Source: Phaeosaccion multiseriatum
Lineage: Eukaryota; Ochrophyta, other classes
Length of the DNA stretch: 64,000 nt
Direction of reading: 5' to 3'
Assembly: GCA_965112735.1 (NCBI GenBank)
Contig: OZ218953.1
Coordinates: 5,146,001-5,210,000, forward strand
Shown: positions 27,001 through 30,000 of the stretch, in pieces
Layout: the number at the start of each line of letters is the position of its first letter
Position numbering within the stretch: the first letter of the stretch is position 1
Notes under the pieces: model-generated
What the model saw: the letters and a program-made list of their open reading frames with translations, nothing else
What the model was told of the DNA's origin: nothing
The model's database searches: none
Position numbers and translations under genes: made by a program

Positions 27001-30000
27001 CGCGTGACGTATGGTGGGCAGTCCATTGAGCTCTACGGCAACGCTACGGACAATGCCCTTGCGGCCTGTGAGTTGATTCGCTTGGATGACGAATGGTACC
27101 GGGTCGACGATTCGTACGACAGTGAGTCCAGCACCGTGAGTCTGGCCCAGGTGCACGACTGCAGCGTGGCCAAGAGCTACGAAGGGTCATCGGGTACCGC
27201 GGTGGTGGAACGGTGGGCAAACGGTTACGAATGGAGCGTCACCTTTGCGTCCGCCGCGGAGCCCTTGCAGCTGCTGCAGAGCCCCATGCCCAAACTCTAC
27301 CCGGAGGACAGCAGCGTGTTGTACATTCGGGGCGCCAACTGTGACGGCTGCTTCTACCTCCCGGATCTGACCATGGGAGAGACGTACTACGTTCGCACGC
27401 AGGCCTACAATGAGTTCGGTGGAAGCCCCCTGGGGACCGCCAGCTCTGGCGACGGCGTGATGGAGGTGGTGCCCAACCAGGTGCCCTTCGCTCCTGAGGA
27501 TGTGAGCGTTACGGTGGTGAGCGGTAGCAAGCTAGAGGCGTTCTTCTGCGAGCCTCTCATCTCTTCCGACGACGTTTGGGGCTTCCGCGTCCAGTGGGAC
27601 GATGTGAGCTCCTTCGCCAACGCCACCTACAACGACGATGCGGGTTGTACGAGCGTGGGCTACGGTAGCTGTGTGGTGTCGGGTAGCGCGATTGCGGGCG
27701 AGTGCCCCTACTCGCTTGTTCTCTCGGACCTAACGGAGGATCAATTGTACTACGTGCGCGTGTCGGCGTTGGGTGAGGTAGATGCGCAAGCGGTGAGTCC
27801 CACAGGCGATCCGATCGACAACACAAATTGGAGCGGCACCATCGAGGCCACTCCTACGGATCAGCCTCCGAGCGCTCCTGGCACCATCTACCTCTATGTG
27901 CTGGACGGAAGCACACTCCAGGTACAACTGGCGGCGTCGACGGAGAGCGGAGGCAGCAATATTACGAGTTATGTGTTTGAGGTCGACACGGTGTCGACTT
28001 TCTCATCCGGGAGCCTAATGCAGACAGAAGTGGCCGCAGAGGATTTGTCGGAGCTGTACCTTGGCGGCGACTTGGTGTACAACATTGGTAACCTCACAGC
28101 TGGCGTATACTACTATGTGCAAGTCTCGGCTCAGAGTTCCATTGGAGGCAGCGATGCCACTCCGGCCTACAACAACCCAGTGGCGCCCACACAGCTCCCG
28201 GACCCGCCCACCAACGGAGAGGTGGAGGCAGTGGTGGTGGGTCTTGATGAGTTCAACACCGATCTGAGCGTTACATGGGCTGCCCCGGAGGACAATGGGG
28301 GCTCTCCGACGACGGGCTACCGAGTCGAGTGGTGGGAGAGGGACACGTACCGCGAGGAGGTGCAGATTGTGCGAATGACGTGGGACGACAACGACGAGCC
28401 GTCCAGTACCTTCCGTCTGTACTTTGACGGAGTGAGTACCAATGTCGGGCTGGATGCGGATGTCAGTGAGGTGAATCTACGCGACGCCCTCATGAACATC
28501 AACTCCAACACCACCTTCCCGATTGGCCATGTAACCGTCAACCGAAGCACCATCAACGGCGACGAGGGCTACGTCCACACCATTACGTTCAAGGATCAGG
28601 TCTCCAACCCCGGAGACCAGCCACCCATCCTGGCGGCGGACACTTTCGAAGGTTCAGCGAGCATGCGAGTGTACGAGTTGTACAGCGGTATCCGCGCAGG
28701 AGGAGCTCCTGAGATTCAAATCATTCGCTCCTCTGGCAGCGGCACGGGACTGCGCAACGCGTCCGATGTGGACGATGCGGTGGTCAAGGGGTTCTGGAGG
28801 GTTCAGTTTGCGGCCAGCAACTTTAGCACCTATGTGAGTGCCAGTGCGACGGCCGAGGAGGTGGAGGCCATGTGCCAGGGCCTGTCCACCATGGGGGACG
28901 TGGATGTGTCGCGGGAAACCAACGACGAGAATGGCTTCGACTGGGCCATCACCTTCACCTCACCCGTGGGAGATCGCGGAGGGATCGAGGTGGACGACGC
29001 CTTCCTGTGGACGTCCAACGACGATGCGGCCATTGTCGTCTACGATGGTGACAACGAAATCTCGTCCACGGATGGCAGCTTGGTGTGCAGCGGGTGCCAG
29101 GTGGGAGAGACGCCCATGGGCTACAACTACGCTGACCTGTCGGCAGATGAGCTTGCCTACACTATCACCGGGCTGACCACCGGCGTAGTGTATGAGGTGA
29201 TGGTGTCTGCAATGAACAAACACGGTCAAGGGGAACGCCTCTCGGCCAGCGGCGGCATTGAGCCACCCCTCGCCGTGCCGAGCGCCCCCACCAATGTGAC
29301 AGTGGATGTGAAGCCTTACAACGAGACGGTTGGCGACGGCATTGGCGACAGTCAGCGCCTGTTGGTGAGCTACGGAGCTCCGTTGTCCGACGGCGGCTCT
29401 GCGGTTACGTCGTACCTGGTGGAGCTGGACCCCACACCGACGTTCGACGACCCCATCAGTGAGGTGTTTGAGTGCCCCAACGCACCCGCCTACGCCACTT
29501 GGGTCATTGAGACGAACACCAACGCCACCATCACGGGGGGATACTTTGAGCTGGAGCTCACCAAGGGAGGCTTTGCGCTAGTGACCGATCTCATCCCTTA
29601 CAATGCCAAGTCATTGGCGGAGCAGGAGACTCCGGACCAGATTAGCACGGCGAGTGGCGTCATGTGCGAGAACGACGCCGGGGACAACGACGACGTGTGC
29701 CCTGACGACAGACGGGAGGCGAGCGGCTCTCTCCAGTCCAAGCTCAATGTGCTGGACACGCTGGACGATGGCGTGTTGGTTTCGCGCCAAGGGTTGGGCA
29801 GTGGGCAGTACCGCTGGACGGTCACCTTCCTCGACGTTGGCGACGACTTTGAGTTTGAGAGCACCACCACGCGCAACTACCTCAACACTACGGTGGGGGG
29901 GCAGACTTCCGTCACCGCCACCAAGATTCAGACCGGAGTGGACTATGGAGAGTGTAGTGGTGACATGATCATGCCCACGGAGGGCGGCCTGGTCAAGGGA

